Assembly: GCA_964017045.1 (NCBI GenBank)
Contig: OZ024799.1
Coordinates: 35,345,736-35,409,735, forward strand
Reading direction: 5' to 3'
Length of the DNA stretch: 64,000 bases
From: Omphiscola glabra
Taxonomy: Eukaryota > Mollusca > Gastropoda > Lymnaeidae
How positions within the stretch are numbered: the first letter of the stretch is position 1; each line of letters opens with the position of its first letter. Shown piece by piece: positions 24,536-37,545 of the stretch. A model generated the notes under the pieces. That model was given only the letters and a program-made list of their open reading frames with translations, was not told where the DNA came from and searched no databases. The position numbers and the translations under genes are program-made.

Positions 24536-26445
24536 AGGACTGTCCACGACTGTGTTAGGACTGTCCACGACTGTGTTAGGACTGTCCACTACTGTGTTAG
24601 GACTGTGCACGACTGTCTTAGGACTGTCCACGACTGTCTTAGCACTGTCCACGACTGTGTTAGGACTGTGCACGACTGTCTTAGGACTGTCCACGACTGT
24701 CTTAGGACTGTCCACGACTGTGTTAGCACTGTCCACGACTGTGTTAGGACTGTGCACGACTGTCTTAGGACTATCCACGACTGTGTTAGGACTGTGCACG
24801 ACTGTCTTAGGACTGTCCACGACTGTGTTAGCACTGTCCACGACTGTGTTAGGACTGTCCACGACTGTGTTAGGACTTTCCACGACTGTCTTAGGACTGT
24901 CCACGACTGTGTCAGGACTGTCCACGACTGTGTTAGGACTGTCCATGACTGTGTTAGGACTGTCCACGACTGTTTTAGGACTGTCCACTACTGTCTTAGG
25001 ACTGTCCACAACTGTGTTAGGACTGTCCACTACTGTCTTAGGACTGTCCACGACTGTGTTAGGACTGTCCACGACTGTGGTAGGACTGTCCACGACTGTG
25101 TTAGGACTGTCCACGACTGTGTTAGGACTGTGTACGACTGTCTTAGGACTGTCCACGACTGTGTTAGCACTGTCCACGACTGTGTTAGGACTGTCCACGA
25201 CTGTGTTAGGACTTTCCACGACTGTCTTATGACTGTCCACGACTGTGTCAGGACTGTCCACGACTGTGTTAGGACTGTCCACGACTGTGTTAGGACTGTC
25301 CACGACTGTTTTAGGACTGTCCACTACTGTCTTAGGACTGTCCACAACTGTGTTAGGACTGTCCACTACTGTCTTAGGACTGTCCACAACTGTGTCAGGA
25401 CTGTCCACGACTGTGGTAGGACTGTCCACGACTGTGTTAGGACTATCCACGTCTGTGATAGGACTGCCCTCGAATGTGGTAGGACTGTCCACGACTGTGT
25501 TAGGACTATCGACGTCTGTGATAGGAAATTCCTCGAATGTGGTAGGTCTGTCCACGACTGTGTTAGGACTGTCCACAACTGTGTTAGGACTGTCCACGAC
25601 TGTGTTAGGAATATCCACGACTGTATTGGGACTGTCCACAACTGTGTTAGGACTATCCACGACTGTGTTGGGACTGTCCACGACTGTGTTAAGACTGTCC
25701 ACGACTGTGTTGGGACTGTCCACGACTGTGTTAGGACTATCCACGACTGTGTTAAGACTGTCCACGACTGTGTTGGGACTGTCCACGACTGTGTTAAGAC
25801 TGTCCACGACTGTGTTGGGACTGTCCACGACTGTGTTAAGACTGTCCACGACTGTGTTGGGACTGTCCACGACTGTGTTGGGACTGTCCACGACTGTGTT
25901 AGGACTGTCCACGTCTGTGTTAAGACTATCCACGACTGTGTTAAGACTGTCCACGACTGTGTTGGGACTGTCCACGACTGTGTTGGGACTGTCCACGACT
26001 GTGTTAAGACTATCCACGACTGTGTTAAGACTGTCCACGACTGTGTTGGGACTGTCCAGACTGTGTTGGGACTGTCCACGACTGTATTGGGACTTCCACA
26101 ACTGTGTTAGGACTATCCACGACTGTTGGGACTGTCCACGACTGTGTTGGGACTGTCCACGATTGTGTTAGGACTGTCCACGACAGTGTTAGGACTGTCC
26201 ACGACTGTGTTAGGACTGTCCTCGAATGTGGTAGGACTGTCCATGACTGTTAGGTCTATCCACGACAGTGTTAGGACTGGCCACGTCTGTGATAGGACCG
26301 TCCACGACTGTGTTAGAACTGTCCACGACTGTGTTAGGACTGTCCACGACTGTGTTAGGACTATCCACGACTGTGTTAAGACTGTCCACGACTGTGTTAG
26401 GACTATCCACGACTGTGAAAGGTCTGTCCTCGCCTGTAATATGAC
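24536..26445. repeat. 21-bp minisatellite, ~90 copies, with higher-order repeat
   Basis: Core tccacgactgtgttagg. A marker variant (gactttccacgactgtc) recurs at 24874 and 25210, i.e. 336 bp or 16 units apart, and the blocks around it match, which shows a 336-bp duplicated segment. The right third (25640-26100) is dominated by ttggg/ttaag variants. The unit is stop-free in several frames on both strands (VDSPNTV on minus; TVHDCVR and LGLSTTV on plus), so the 500-codon frames here are expected from structure alone. Confidence 0.97.
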
Positions 26446-27634
26446 TGTTTCTTAGATGAAAAAAGCAAAAACATATTGGATTAGGCACGACTTAAATATT
26501 TCAATAATTTCTAATTGTGGCCACTAATCCAATAATATGGTTACATTATTTAATACCAGACAAGCTCATTGTGCACTCATGCGTGAAATTGAATGGTCAA
26601 GTACTCGGTATTAAAACGACCGTTATGGTTTACTTAGAGTATATCTTGACTACCACCCATGTATCTTACACCATTTTACCATTTCACTATTTGACCATAT
26701 TTTTTCATTATTGGATAATTTTCACTATTTTGGTAGAAGACACGTCACTTTTGCGGTAGAAGACATCCACATTGTCTTATTGCAGATGACACCAAAAAGA
26801 CGAGCTCTTGGTGTTAAGAAATGTAATGCATCAAATAAAAAATAACCGTTAAAATGTTATCCAAACATTTAAAATGAACCTTTAATCCAGATTCATACAC
26901 TCATATTTAAGACTTCAGAGTCATACACTCATATTTAAGACTTCAGTATAACACCATGAATCTGGAACGATTTCTATATTTCATGCCATTTCAGATTTTA
27001 TCGAAACAGTATTTTTCGTAATCATTTACTGCTTCTTTAGGTCTAGATTGTTGTTGCCAGTGGCTTACGTTAACTAAATGCCTCCCGGGGCAAACGCTCA
27101 AAATGCGGCTCCCTTTATCTTTATACACAATATCGTCATTTATATAACGCTAAATATGAATCTCAAAAGTGTCCCACAGCGGAGTCGTCCCCTTCTGCCC
27201 CCCCCTCTCATGTCGCTACAGTTTGTATCATATTCCATGAGAGCTATGAGAGCAATGAGAGCAATGAGAGCAATGAGGGCCATATATTGCGCCTGAATTC
27301 CGAGTAAGACTTATCACCATCCCCGCCTCCCTTTCTCTTACAACCACAATTTGCTCACGAATGCCCGACGTTTACGATGTACATATGCACGTATGTGTAC
27401 ACACACACACGGTCAGCCTAACTCCATTTTGTGTGGGAGTATATCGGCTCGTTTACCCCTGGACTTCGATCCGTTTCTCCCCCGCCAGGTCCTTCTAACC
27501 GCCCCACCCCCTCCGGCCACGTCACTGTATACCAGAGGAGGTATCGACTAACTCGTTGTTAACAAATTCATGAGCCTGGAGTTGAGGGGTAAAAGTGGGG
27601 AGGAGGGGGGAAGAAACAAATGGCCATTGAAGTG
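26446..27634. other. Mostly unassigned
   Basis: Contains a 34-bp direct duplication at 26890-26945 (tcatacactcatatttaaga) and a 9-bp repeat (agagcaatg, five copies) at 27238-27282. No gene recognised. Confidence 0.45.
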
Positions 27635-28561
27635 CCTTGAGACTTATTGGTGGTATTCATATCTCTGAGACTTATTAGTGATATTCATGTCGAAGACGTA
27701 TTAGTGGTATTCATGCCTGAGACTTATTAGTGATATTCATGTCGAAGACTTATCAGTGGTATTCATATCGGAGACTTATTAGTGGTATTCATGTCTCTGA
27801 GACTTATTAGTGGTATTCATGTCTCTGAGACTTATTAGTGGTATTCATGTCTCTGAGACTTATTAGTGGTATTCATGTCTCTGAGACTTATTAGTGGTAT
27901 TCATGTCTCGGAGACTTATTAGTGGTATTCATGTCGGAGACTTATTAATGGTATTCATGTCGGAGACTTATTAGTGGTATTCAAGTCTCTGAGAGTTATT
28001 AGTGGTATTCATGTCTCTGAGACTTATTAGTGATATTCATGTCGAAGACTTATTAGTGGTATTCGTGTCGGAGACTTATTAGTGGTATTCATGTCTCTGA
28101 GACTTATTAGTGGTATTCATGTCTCGGAGACTTATTAGTGGTATTCATGTCGGAGACTTATTAGTGGTATTCATGTCGGAGACTTATTAGTGGTATTCAT
28201 GTCTCTGAGACTTATTAGTGATATTCATGTCGAAGACTTATTAGTGGTATTCATGTCTCTGAGACTTATTAGTGGTATTCATGTCTCTGAGACTTATTAG
28301 TGATATTCATGTCGAAGACTTATTAGTGGTATTCATGTCGGAGACTTATTAGTGGTATTCATGTCTCTGATACTTATTAGTGGTATTCATGTCTCTGAGA
28401 CTTATTAGTGGTATTCATGTCTCTGAGACTTATTAGTGGTATTCATGTCTCTGAGACTTATTAGTGGTATTCATGTCTCTGAGACTTATTAGTGGTATTT
28501 ATGTTGAATACGTATTAGTGATATTATGTCTTAGACGTATTAGTGGTATTATGTCTTAGAC
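27635..28561. repeat. 24-28-bp minisatellite (left part)
   Basis: About 33 copies with core gacttattagtggtattcat followed by a variable gtctctga / gtcgga / gtcgaa linker, so unit length switches between about 24 and 28 bp. It is interrupted by the SPIN-like element at 28562. Confidence 0.95.
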
Positions 28562-28738
28562 CAGTTGTTCTCAACCTTCCTTTGGTTGCGACCTTTTAAT
28601 GTAGTTCATCGTGTTGCGGCGACCCCCAGCCAAAAATTTATGTTTGGTTATATTTCATAACTATAGACCATATTTTTTCAGATGATCTTAGGCAACCTCT
28701 GGGAAAGAGTCGTGCGACCCAAAGGCTGAGAACCGCTG
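28562..28738 (+). mobile_element. SPIN-like hAT non-autonomous element inside the array
   Basis: Ends are cagttgttctcaa and ctgagaaccgctg. A perfect 8-bp target duplication, tcttagac, lies at 28554-28561 and 28739-28746. The right end in reverse complement (cagcggttctcagccttt, then gggtcgcacgac, then ttgcctaagatcatctg) follows the order I recall for SPIN-family hAT elements. At 177 bp with no coding capacity it is a deletion derivative. Confidence 0.85.
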
Positions 28739-28795
28739 TCTTAGACTTATTAGTGGCATTCATGCCTGAGACTTATTAGTGATATTCATTTCAAG
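28739..28795. repeat. 24-28-bp minisatellite (right part)
   Basis: Two further copies of the same array continue on the other side of the SPIN-like insertion, after the duplicated 8-mer. Confidence 0.85.
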
Positions 28796-30072
28796 AAATA
28801 TGTTTTTATGATTTGTTGAATACAAAAGCAGGGTAAGTGTCACGTGGGTGTATATGGATGTAAATGACTGGGTAGCGGTCTATAAAATGGCGCCAAATGT
28901 CACTTTTTGAATAAATAAATGAGCTTGTTTTTACTTCCGTCTCTGCTGCGGCTTGCAAAATATTCTTTTAGCCGATATAATTTACAAAATGTCTCTTTGC
29001 TCCAAATCATTTGTCAACCACCATTGGACTAGAGTTAAATAAAGATACAACTGATTTTCATTTTTCTACACAAAGGAAACAATTTGTCTTCTTTGCGTAC
29101 GCAATATCCTATGGATTATATCGTAATAGAATTGGTGAAAACTGTGAATGTATCTTTTTAAAAAAAAAATTAAAAACGCAAACACTGTACAGGATCAAAG
29201 ACATCAGAGTCTTTGTCTAGAATATCAATAATTTCCGGGTTTATGTCATCAGACTGGAATGAGCGTGGGCAACAATGATGCAAAATAATTTAATCCTTAA
29301 CCAATCTTTTCAGTGGAATAATAACCAACTAAGGTAAATGAAGGGTGTATGAGGTAAATGAAAGGTGTATAACATAGTTCCCCTTTAAGGACTCTTGCAT
29401 TTGTCTTGTAATCATATTTTCAAGTGACAACATTTAAATCAAATTAATTTTTTTCGATCGCAACGGACCACACGGAATGTAAAAATGTTAAATAAAAAAT
29501 AGCTTAAAATCTTTGTAATCGATTTAAGAATAAAAAATTCAAAGTAATGTAGTTGTGTGCACCAAATTGTATTTATATAGATACACTTGTTCACTTGCAT
29601 TTTTTTAATACATTCAGTAACCGAAAAAATATATATGAGAATATACTTTTTTCTATTCTGTCCAGACTATTTTTCTTATAATATAGCATCCACTTTAACA
29701 TTTAATAAATGACGCACCATTTAAAAAGATAAGAAGAAAAAAATTGAAAAGACATTCGGATCTCTGTCGTTAATATGTTTTCTTAAAATTAAAAAAAAAT
29801 TCACATTAGTATTTTAGTTACAAATTTGGAAAGATTTACAGCCGCTGCAAATCTACTTTACTTTACCCAAAAGCCAGATATATTTATCCTTTATACTCTC
29901 CCAAAAGCCAAAAATATCTATCCTTTATACTCTCCAAATAGCCAGAACTACTGCTCCAATATTCTTTCCCAAAAGCACCATCGCCCCACTTTCCTGAATC
30001 AAAAGACACAGGACTAAACTTTCCTACCTTCAACCTCAAGCTTTTCTGTCTTTCTGTGCAGAACTGGCGAAA
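28796..30072. other. No recognised feature
   Basis: AT-rich. A short degenerate repeat (cccaaaagccaaaaatatct) occurs near 29865-29950. No gene recognised. Confidence 0.4.
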
Positions 30073-30757
30073 CTTAGCTGTAAGCCCCGACACTAAACGA
30101 TTGTCCATCCCTCGCTGTAAGCCCCGACACTAAACAATTGTCCATCCCTAGCTGTAAGCCCCGACACTAAACGATTGTCCATCCCTCGCTGTAAGCCCCG
30201 ACACTAAACTATTGTCCATCCCTCGCTGTAAGCCCCGACACTAAACAATTGTCCATCCCTAGCTGCAAGCCGCGACACTAAACAATTGTCCATCCCTCGC
30301 TGTAAGCCCCGACACTAAACGATTGTCCATCCCTCGCTGTAAGCCCCGACACTAAACAATTGTCCATCCCTCGCTGTAAGCCCCGACACTAAACGATTGC
30401 CCATCCCTCGCTGTAAGCCCCGACACTAAACGATTGTCCATCCCTCGCTGCAAGCCCCGACACTAAACAATTGTCCATCCCTAGCTGCAAGCCCCGACAC
30501 TAAACAATTGTCCATCCCTAGCTGTAAGCCCCGACACTAAATAATTGTCCATCCCTAGCTGCAAGCCCCGACACATGTACTAAACAGTTGTCCATCCCTA
30601 GCTGCAAGCCCCGACACATGTACTAAACAATTGTCCATCCCTCGCTGTAAGCCCCGACACTAAACAATTGTCCATCCCTAGCTGCAAGCCCCGACACTAA
30701 ACAATTGTCCATCCCTAGCTGCAAGCCCCGACACATGTACTAAACAATTGTCCATTC
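30073..30757. repeat. 37-bp minisatellite
   Basis: About 18 copies with core gtaagccccgacactaaac. Copies near the right end carry a catgta insertion (acacatgtactaaac), and ctcg/ctag and tgtaa/tgcaa variants alternate in blocks. Confidence 0.95.
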
Positions 30758-32490
30758 CTATTTGTGACTCATGGTGTTCTCTCCAACTGTCTGATCCCCC
30801 AGCTGAGCCTAAGCTTCACTTCAACCCGGAAGCCCATTCTGAGTCTTTTTAATATACCAGATGATACGTTCGTGTCCCTCCAGCTGTTTCCGGTAGTTAT
30901 GGCCGATGCGTGTCTTCACTGCGCACTGTCTTTCAGTGCAGAAACGTTATCCGATGTATTCATGCGTCCAAGGACGATAGGGTAAATATTCTAAAAGGTC
31001 AGTTATTGGGATGTGTGATTTCCTGGTGGACAGATGGCGTGCTGGTGTGTCGGTCTTGTCAATAAAAGAGGGCTTAAGTCTACGGTTAAAGGTTGGTAAT
31101 AGGCACAAATCATAATGAGAAGTACAGGGCTGATAACGTAAAGCCGGCCGATGAAGAAAACCAACAGAATCATATTTTAATTTCTCTTTGACAGTATGAA
31201 ATTAAAATTTAGCTTTTTAAAATGGTTTTTTGAGTAAGGATTTTGGAATTATCCTACACCAGGATTTCGATACGTCGCATGATGTGCAATTTTTAAGACA
31301 CAACTTTCAGGGGGGGGGGGGGGGGGGGTGAGCGTTGTCCATCGTGGCCTGTCGACCAAATTTTTCCGGAGCTTAAAAAATAATGAACACCTAAAATCAC
31401 AACATATTTGAAATAAGATTTGTAAATATATATATATATTTATATATATAATGTCATCGTGCGTTATGAGTTTGGGAGCTGTAATGTTTAGTGAAAACGC
31501 GAATATGAAAATGTGTTATCCTTTCATATTTTTTATCTGATATAAATTTCCATTTAGAAAAAAAGCGGAACTATCAGCCATTTTAAAACAAGTCCTTTAA
31601 AGCGAAAATATTTGTCAATTTTTTTCCATTTGTTCTGGCAGTCACGAGGTGCTTTCCCTAATAGAGTCCCTTTATACTAGTTTTCAAATGTAACTAATGA
31701 AAGATCATCGTAGGAACATACGCTGCTCTTGTGTTGCCTCTACTGCTACCCAGCTTCCCCTGTTGTTACCCAGTTTGCTCTATTGTTGCTACTCAGCTTT
31801 CTATGTTGCTGTTCAGCTGTCTCTATCGCTACCCAAATGTCACAGTTTTGCCTTTTGATTGTTTATTAATGTTAATAAAATGAATAATTTCTTTAAGGCA
31901 CAATATTTATGATTCCTAATTTGGTGAATTTATTTTCCGCCTGATCCAATATTTCCTTGAGGATGAAAGTAAATCTCTTACAGTAACATAACACCATGGC
32001 CGGCGTCTGTCATTATTCCAGGAAACTCGACAGGAACTCCAGCAGTTACAGCCCTTGATTCACGGGTTCCCAGCTGGAAAAGGAAAAGGACACCGGCCAT
32101 TGGAGAGATCGTGATCTCGTAGTGTTTGAGTCGACGTTTTCAGCAGCTGCTCGCTGCACGTTTCCTCAATAATAATTATTTGTTTTTTTATCGGAGGGGG
32201 TTGGGGGGGGGAAGGAAAAGAAGGTTACAAAATTAACATCCTTGTGCTTTGGACGGGTGAAATCGAGGATTCTCTCCTCGTGCAAACAATCTTTAGTTTT
32301 CTACATATAGATAGGGAAATAATTAGTTGAAAATTATTTTTTTTTCTCCCTCTAACTAAACGTTGAAGTAAAGACAAATCAGTTTAATTTAAAATACGAC
32401 AAGAAATTTGAAAAAAAACCTTTCCAACTTCCTGCAATATTAATGGTAGATACTTGAGTTTTTTTCACTAGTTTTTATTACTTGTCGTAT
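30758..32490. other. No recognised feature
   Basis: Contains a poly-G run at about 31311-31328, a short AT tract near 31430, and a weak 15-bp repeat (ttgctacccagctt) near 31735-31830. No gene recognised. Confidence 0.4.
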
Positions 32491-32645
32491 TTTCATTTGT
32501 CCCGTCTGCCGAGGAAGACTCTAACCCGAAACGTTCTTTCTTTTATGTTCCCGTCTTTCTATTTCAAGCTTCCACAAATATTTTCCTACTATTTCCTTCG
32601 CACAGCTTCCAAAGCAGTCCTTCATTTATTATCTGTAATATTGGG
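32491..32645 (+). repeat. Dispersed repeat, copy A
   Basis: Contains gtctgccgaggaagactcta, cccgaaacgttc and later caagcttccacaaatatttt / agtccttcatttatt. The same two halves recur at 52.25-52.56 kb but with the first half inverted. Unclassified mobile-element debris. Confidence 0.55.
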
Positions 32646-32879
32646 ACGTTTTGGTAGGAAATTCTATTATAGTCCATCAATGCTTGGAAAAATCTGGGAT
32701 ATTTGTTATCAGGGTCCATCAATAGCTTTGGTCCCATTAATAATCGGGCCAAGTAAAGGAAACACATGATTCGACATGGTCCTCTAAAAATTTTAAGATT
32801 CTTATGTAGAGTCTGTTTACAAAAATAGACTCACGTGATCAGATTTAATAATAGATCTAACGAGACGGAAATACAGCGC

Positions 32880-35292
32880 ACAGCTGGCTCAGCCAATGGA
32901 AATCATGCGTCACTGGCTCGACCAATGGAAATCATGCGTGTGTGACTCAACCAATGGAAATCATGCGTGTGTGACTCATCAAATGGAAATCATGCGTCAC
33001 TCACTCAACCAATGGAAATCATGCGTCACTGGCTCGGCCAATGGAAATCATGCGTCACTGGCTCAACCAATGGAAATCATGCGTCTGTGACTTAACCAAT
33101 GAAAATCATGCGTCGCTGGCTCAACCAATGGAAATCATGCGTCATTGGCTTAACCAATGGAAATCATGCGTCACTGGCTCAACCAATGGAAATCATGCGT
33201 CACTGGCTCGACCAATGGAAATCATGCATCACTGGTTCAACCAATGAAAATCATGCGTCTGTGACTCAACCAATGGAAATCATGCATCACTGACTCAACC
33301 AATGGAAATCATGCGTCACTGGTTCAACCAATGAAAATCATGCGTCACTAGCTTAACCACTGAAAATCATGCGTCACTGACTCAACCAATTAAAATCAAG
33401 TGTCTGTGACTCAACCAATGGAAATCATGCGTCATTGGCTCAAACAATGGAAATCATGCGTCTGTGACTCAACCAATGAAAAACATAAGTCACTGGTTCA
33501 ACCAATGGAAATCACGCGTCACTGGCTCAACCAATGGAAATCATGCGTCTGTGACTCAACCAATGGAAATCACGCGTCACTGGCTCAACCAATGGAAATC
33601 ATGCGTCACTGGCTCAACCAATGGAAATCATGCGTCACTGGCTCAACCAATGGAAATCATGCGTCACTGGCTCAACCAATGGAAATCATGCGTCTGTGAC
33701 TCAACCAATGAAAATCATGGGTCACTGGTTCAACCAATGAAAATCATGCGTCTCTAGCTTAACCAATGAAAATCATGCGTCACTGACTCAACCAATTGAA
33801 ATCAAGTGTCTGTGACTCAACCAATGGAAATCATGCGTCATTGGCTCAAACAATGGAAATCATGCGTCTGTGACTCAAAAAATGGAAATTATGCGTCACT
33901 GGTCCAACCAATGAAAATCATGTGTCACTAGCTCAACCAATGGAAATCATGCGTCACTGACTCAACCAATGGAAATCAAGCGTCTGTGACTCAACCAATG
34001 GAAATCATGCGTCCCTGGTTCAACCAATGAAAATCATGCGTCACTGGTTCAACCAATGGAAATCAAGCTTCACTGACTCAACCAATGGAAATCATGCGTC
34101 ACTGGCTCGATTAATGGAAATCATGCGTCACTGGCTCAACCATTGGAAATCATGCGCCTGTGACTCAACCAATGGAAATCATGCGTCTGTGACTCAACCA
34201 ATGAAAATCATGCGTCACTGGCTCAACCAATGGAAATCATGCATCTGTGACTTAACCAATGAAAATCATGCGTCACTTGCTCAACCAATGGAAATTATGC
34301 GTCATTGGCTCAACCAATGGAAATCATGCGTCACTGGCTCAACCAATGGAAATCATGCGTCACTGGCTCGACCAATGGAAATCATGCATCACTGGTTCAA
34401 CCAATGAAAATCATGCGTCTGTGACTCAACCAATGGAAATCATGCATCACTGACTCAACCAATGGAAATCATGCGTCACTGGTTCAACCAATGAAAATCA
34501 TGCGTCACTAGCTTAACCACTGACAATCATGCGTCACTGACTCAACCAATTGAAATCAAGTGTCTGTGACTCAACCAATGGAAATCACGTGTCATTGGCT
34601 CAAACAATGGAAATCATGCGTCTGTGACTCAACCAATGAAAAACATAAGTCACTGGTTCAACCAATAGAAATCATGCGTCACTGGCTCAACCAATGGAAA
34701 TCATGCGTCTGTGACTCAACCAATGGAAATCACGCGTCTCTGGCTCAACCAATGGAAATCATGCGTCACTGGCTCAACCAATGGAAATCATGCATCTGTG
34801 ACTCAACCAATGAAAATCATGGGTCACTGGTTCAACCAATGAAAATCATGCGTCTCTAGCTTAACCAATGAAAATCATGCGTCACTGACTGAACCAATTG
34901 AAATCAAGTGTCTGTGACTCAACCAATGGAAATCATGCGTCATTGGCTCAACCAATGGAAATCATGCGTCTGTGACTCAACCAATGGAAATCATGCGTCT
35001 GTGACTCAACCAATGGAAATCATGCGTCACTGGTTCAACCAATGAAAATCATGTGTCACTAGCTCAACCAATGGATATCATGCGTCACTGACTCAACCAA
35101 TGGAAATCAAGCGTCTGTGACTCAACCAATGGAAATCATGCGTCACTGGTTCAACCAATGAAAATCATGCGTCACTGGTTCAACCAATGGAAATCAAGCT
35201 TCACTGACTCAACCAATGGAAATCATGCGTCTGTGACTCAACCAATGAAAATCATACGTCTTTGGCTCAACCAATGGAAATCATGCTTCACT
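32880..35292. repeat. 29-bp minisatellite with CCAAT and TGACTCA motifs
   Basis: About 83 copies with core caaccaatggaaatcatgcg. The linker alternates between gtcactggct and gtctgtgact, so many copies read TGACTCA next to ACCAATGG. A rare variant (ccaattgaaatcaag or ccaattaaaatcaag) lies at 33386, 33792, 34546 and 34894, and the block around 33386-33490 recurs exactly 1160 bp (40 units) to the right. This is a higher-order repeat. Confidence 0.97.
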
Positions 35293-35567
35293 GAGATGGA
35301 ATTCTACAGTTTAGACTATAGTGTAACGTAGGTTTCCAGGCAGGCCATTTAACAGGCTCTGGTCACAGCGGATGTGAAACTGATTGACCAAACTATGGCA
35401 GCAACAGCGTCAGTAACATAAATATACGCGTTATGACTAGTTATTTTACTAACAATAGATTGTCTTAACGGGTGGAAGACAAACGTGGCCAGCCCAGTTT
35501 ATACTACATTTTTGGCGATAATTAATAGTGATTCTCACCAACTACTTTCAAAATTTAAAGAACCCAA
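35293..35567. other. Spacer between two large arrays
   Basis: Unique sequence; nothing recognised. Confidence 0.4.
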
Positions 35568-37012
35568 ACAATAGCCGTCAAGTGAAAGCGGAATGTCTGT
35601 ATAGAAACCAAGACAATAGCCGTCAAGTGAAAGCGGAATGTCTGTATAGAAACCAAGACAATAGCCGTCAAGTGAAAGCGGAATGTCTGTATAGAAACCA
35701 AGACAATAGCCGTCAAGTGAAAGCGGAATGTCTGTATAGAAACCAAGACAATAGCCGTCAAGTGAAAGCGGAATGTCTGTATAGAAACCAAGACAATAGC
35801 CGTCAAGTGAAAGCGGAATGTCTGTATAGAAACCAAGACAATAGCCGTCAAGTGAAAGCGGAATGTCTGTATAGAAACCAAGACAATAGCCGTCAAGTGA
35901 AAGCGGAATGTCTGTATAGAAACCAAGACAATAGCCGTCAAGTGAAAGCGGAATGTCTGTATAGAAACCAAGACAATAGCCGTCAAGTGAAAGCGGAATG
36001 TCTGTATAGAAACCAAGACAATAGCCGTCAAGTGAAAGCGGAATGTCTGTATAGAAACCAAGACAATAGCCGTCAAGTTAAAGCGGAATGTCTGTATAGA
36101 AACCAAGACAATAGCCGTCAAGTGAAAGCGGAATGTCTGTATAGAAACCAAGACAATAGCCGTCAAGTGAAAGCGGAATGTCTGTATAGAAACCAAGACA
36201 ATAGCCGTCAAGTGAAAGCGGAATGTCTGTATAGAAACCAAGACAATAGCCGTCAAGTGAAAGCGGAATGTCTGTATAGAAACCAAGACAATAGCCGTCA
36301 AGTGAAAGCGGAATGTCTGTATAGAAACCAAGACAATAGCCGTCAAGTGAAAGCGGAATGTCTGTATAGAAACCAAGACAATAGCCGTCAAGTGAAAGCG
36401 GAATGTCTGTATAGAAACCAAGACAATAGCCGTCAAGTGAAAGCGGAATGTCTGTATAGAAACCAAGACAATAGCCGTCAAGTGAAAGCGGAATGTCTGT
36501 ATAGAAACCAAGACAATAGCCGTCAAGTGAAAGCGGAATGTCTGTATAGAAACCAAGACAATAGCCGTCAAGTGAAAGCGGAATGTCTGTATAGAAACCA
36601 AGACAATAGCCGTCAAGTGAAAGCGGAAAGTCTGTATAGAAACCAAGACAATAGCCGTCAAGTGAAAGCGGAATGTCTGTATAGAAACCAAGACAATAGC
36701 CGTCAAGTTAAAGCGGAATGTCTGTATAGAAACCAAGACAACAGCCGTCAAGTGAAAGCGGAATGTCTGTATAGAAACCAAGACAATAGCCGTCAAGTTA
36801 AAGCGGAATGTCTGTATAGAAACCAAGACAATAGCCGTCAAGTGAAAGCGGAATGTCTGTATAGAAACCAAGACAATAGCCGTCAAGTTAAAGCGGAATG
36901 TCTGTATAGAAACCAAGACAATAGCCGTCAAGTGAAAGCGGAATGTCTGTATAGAAACCAAGACAATAGCCGTCAAGTTAAAGCGGAATGTCTGTATAGA
37001 AACCAAGACAAT
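35568..37012. repeat. 45-bp minisatellite, ~32 near-identical copies
   Basis: Core gtcaagtgaaagcggaatgt. Most copies are identical. A gttaaa variant occurs at about 36077 and then at about 36707, 36797, 36887 and 36977, i.e. every 90 bp, so the right end is a dimeric higher-order repeat. Because 45 is a multiple of three and the unit lacks stops, long frames exist on both strands (517 codons on plus, repeating NSRQVKAECLYRNQD; 483 codons on minus). I see no signal peptide, promoter or splice evidence for either. Confidence 0.97.
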
Positions 37013-37392
37013 AATCTAGTGTTACAAACAATACATATTTTGTGTGAAAAGTTTCAAAGTCTAAGTTTGCGATTTTTTTGATTTTTTTTCTATTTCAAAG
37101 TTTTAAACTCAATTTATTTGTAAATGCAGTGATTTAAATGAAAAAAAAAATAGGCTGCTGTATATATTTTTGGGGCAGTTGAAGTAATGGTCAAATCTAT
37201 TATCGTAGAGCATTGGTTTTGGGAATTTTTAGGGGGGAGATAGGATCCACAGTTTTACTCATAGCACATCGTTAAACACTTTACTTGAAACCAATCGTAA
37301 TATTCAGCAACGTTCGGGCGAAATATTCTTATCAAGCGCTATTGGGAAAAGTTAGCATTTTGTTAACATTCGTCTGACATGCGCAGGAGATC
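37013..37392. other. No recognised feature
   Basis: AT-rich, nothing supported. Confidence 0.4.
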
Positions 37393-37545
37393 GTGTGACA
37401 AACAGATGACACCAGCTTCCAGAATGCCTCCGTGTGACAAACAGATAACATCAGCTTCCAGAATGCCTCCGTGTGACAAACAGATATCACCAGCTTCCAG
37501 GGTGTTTCCGTGTGAAAACAGATAACACCAGCTTCTAGGATGTTT
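37393..37545. repeat. ~39-bp tandem repeat
   Basis: Four copies around gtgtgacaaacagataacac and cagcttccag, with decreasing similarity to the right. Confidence 0.85.

Noticed and set aside
24467..26101. Very long open frames (544 codons on minus, 501 on plus) that look like a repeat protein gene
   Set aside because: They coincide exactly with a 21-bp array whose unit is stop-free in most frames on both strands. No start context, signal peptide or unique domain supports a protein.
30073..30757. CRISPR array (37-bp repeats)
   Set aside because: Units are directly head-to-tail with no unique spacers, in a eukaryotic setting. The same applies to all other arrays here.
35528..37081. 517-codon frame repeating a 15-residue unit
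   Set aside because: Explained by a stop-free 45-bp unit; the opposite strand is open for 483 codons too. Kept only as a finding to test.
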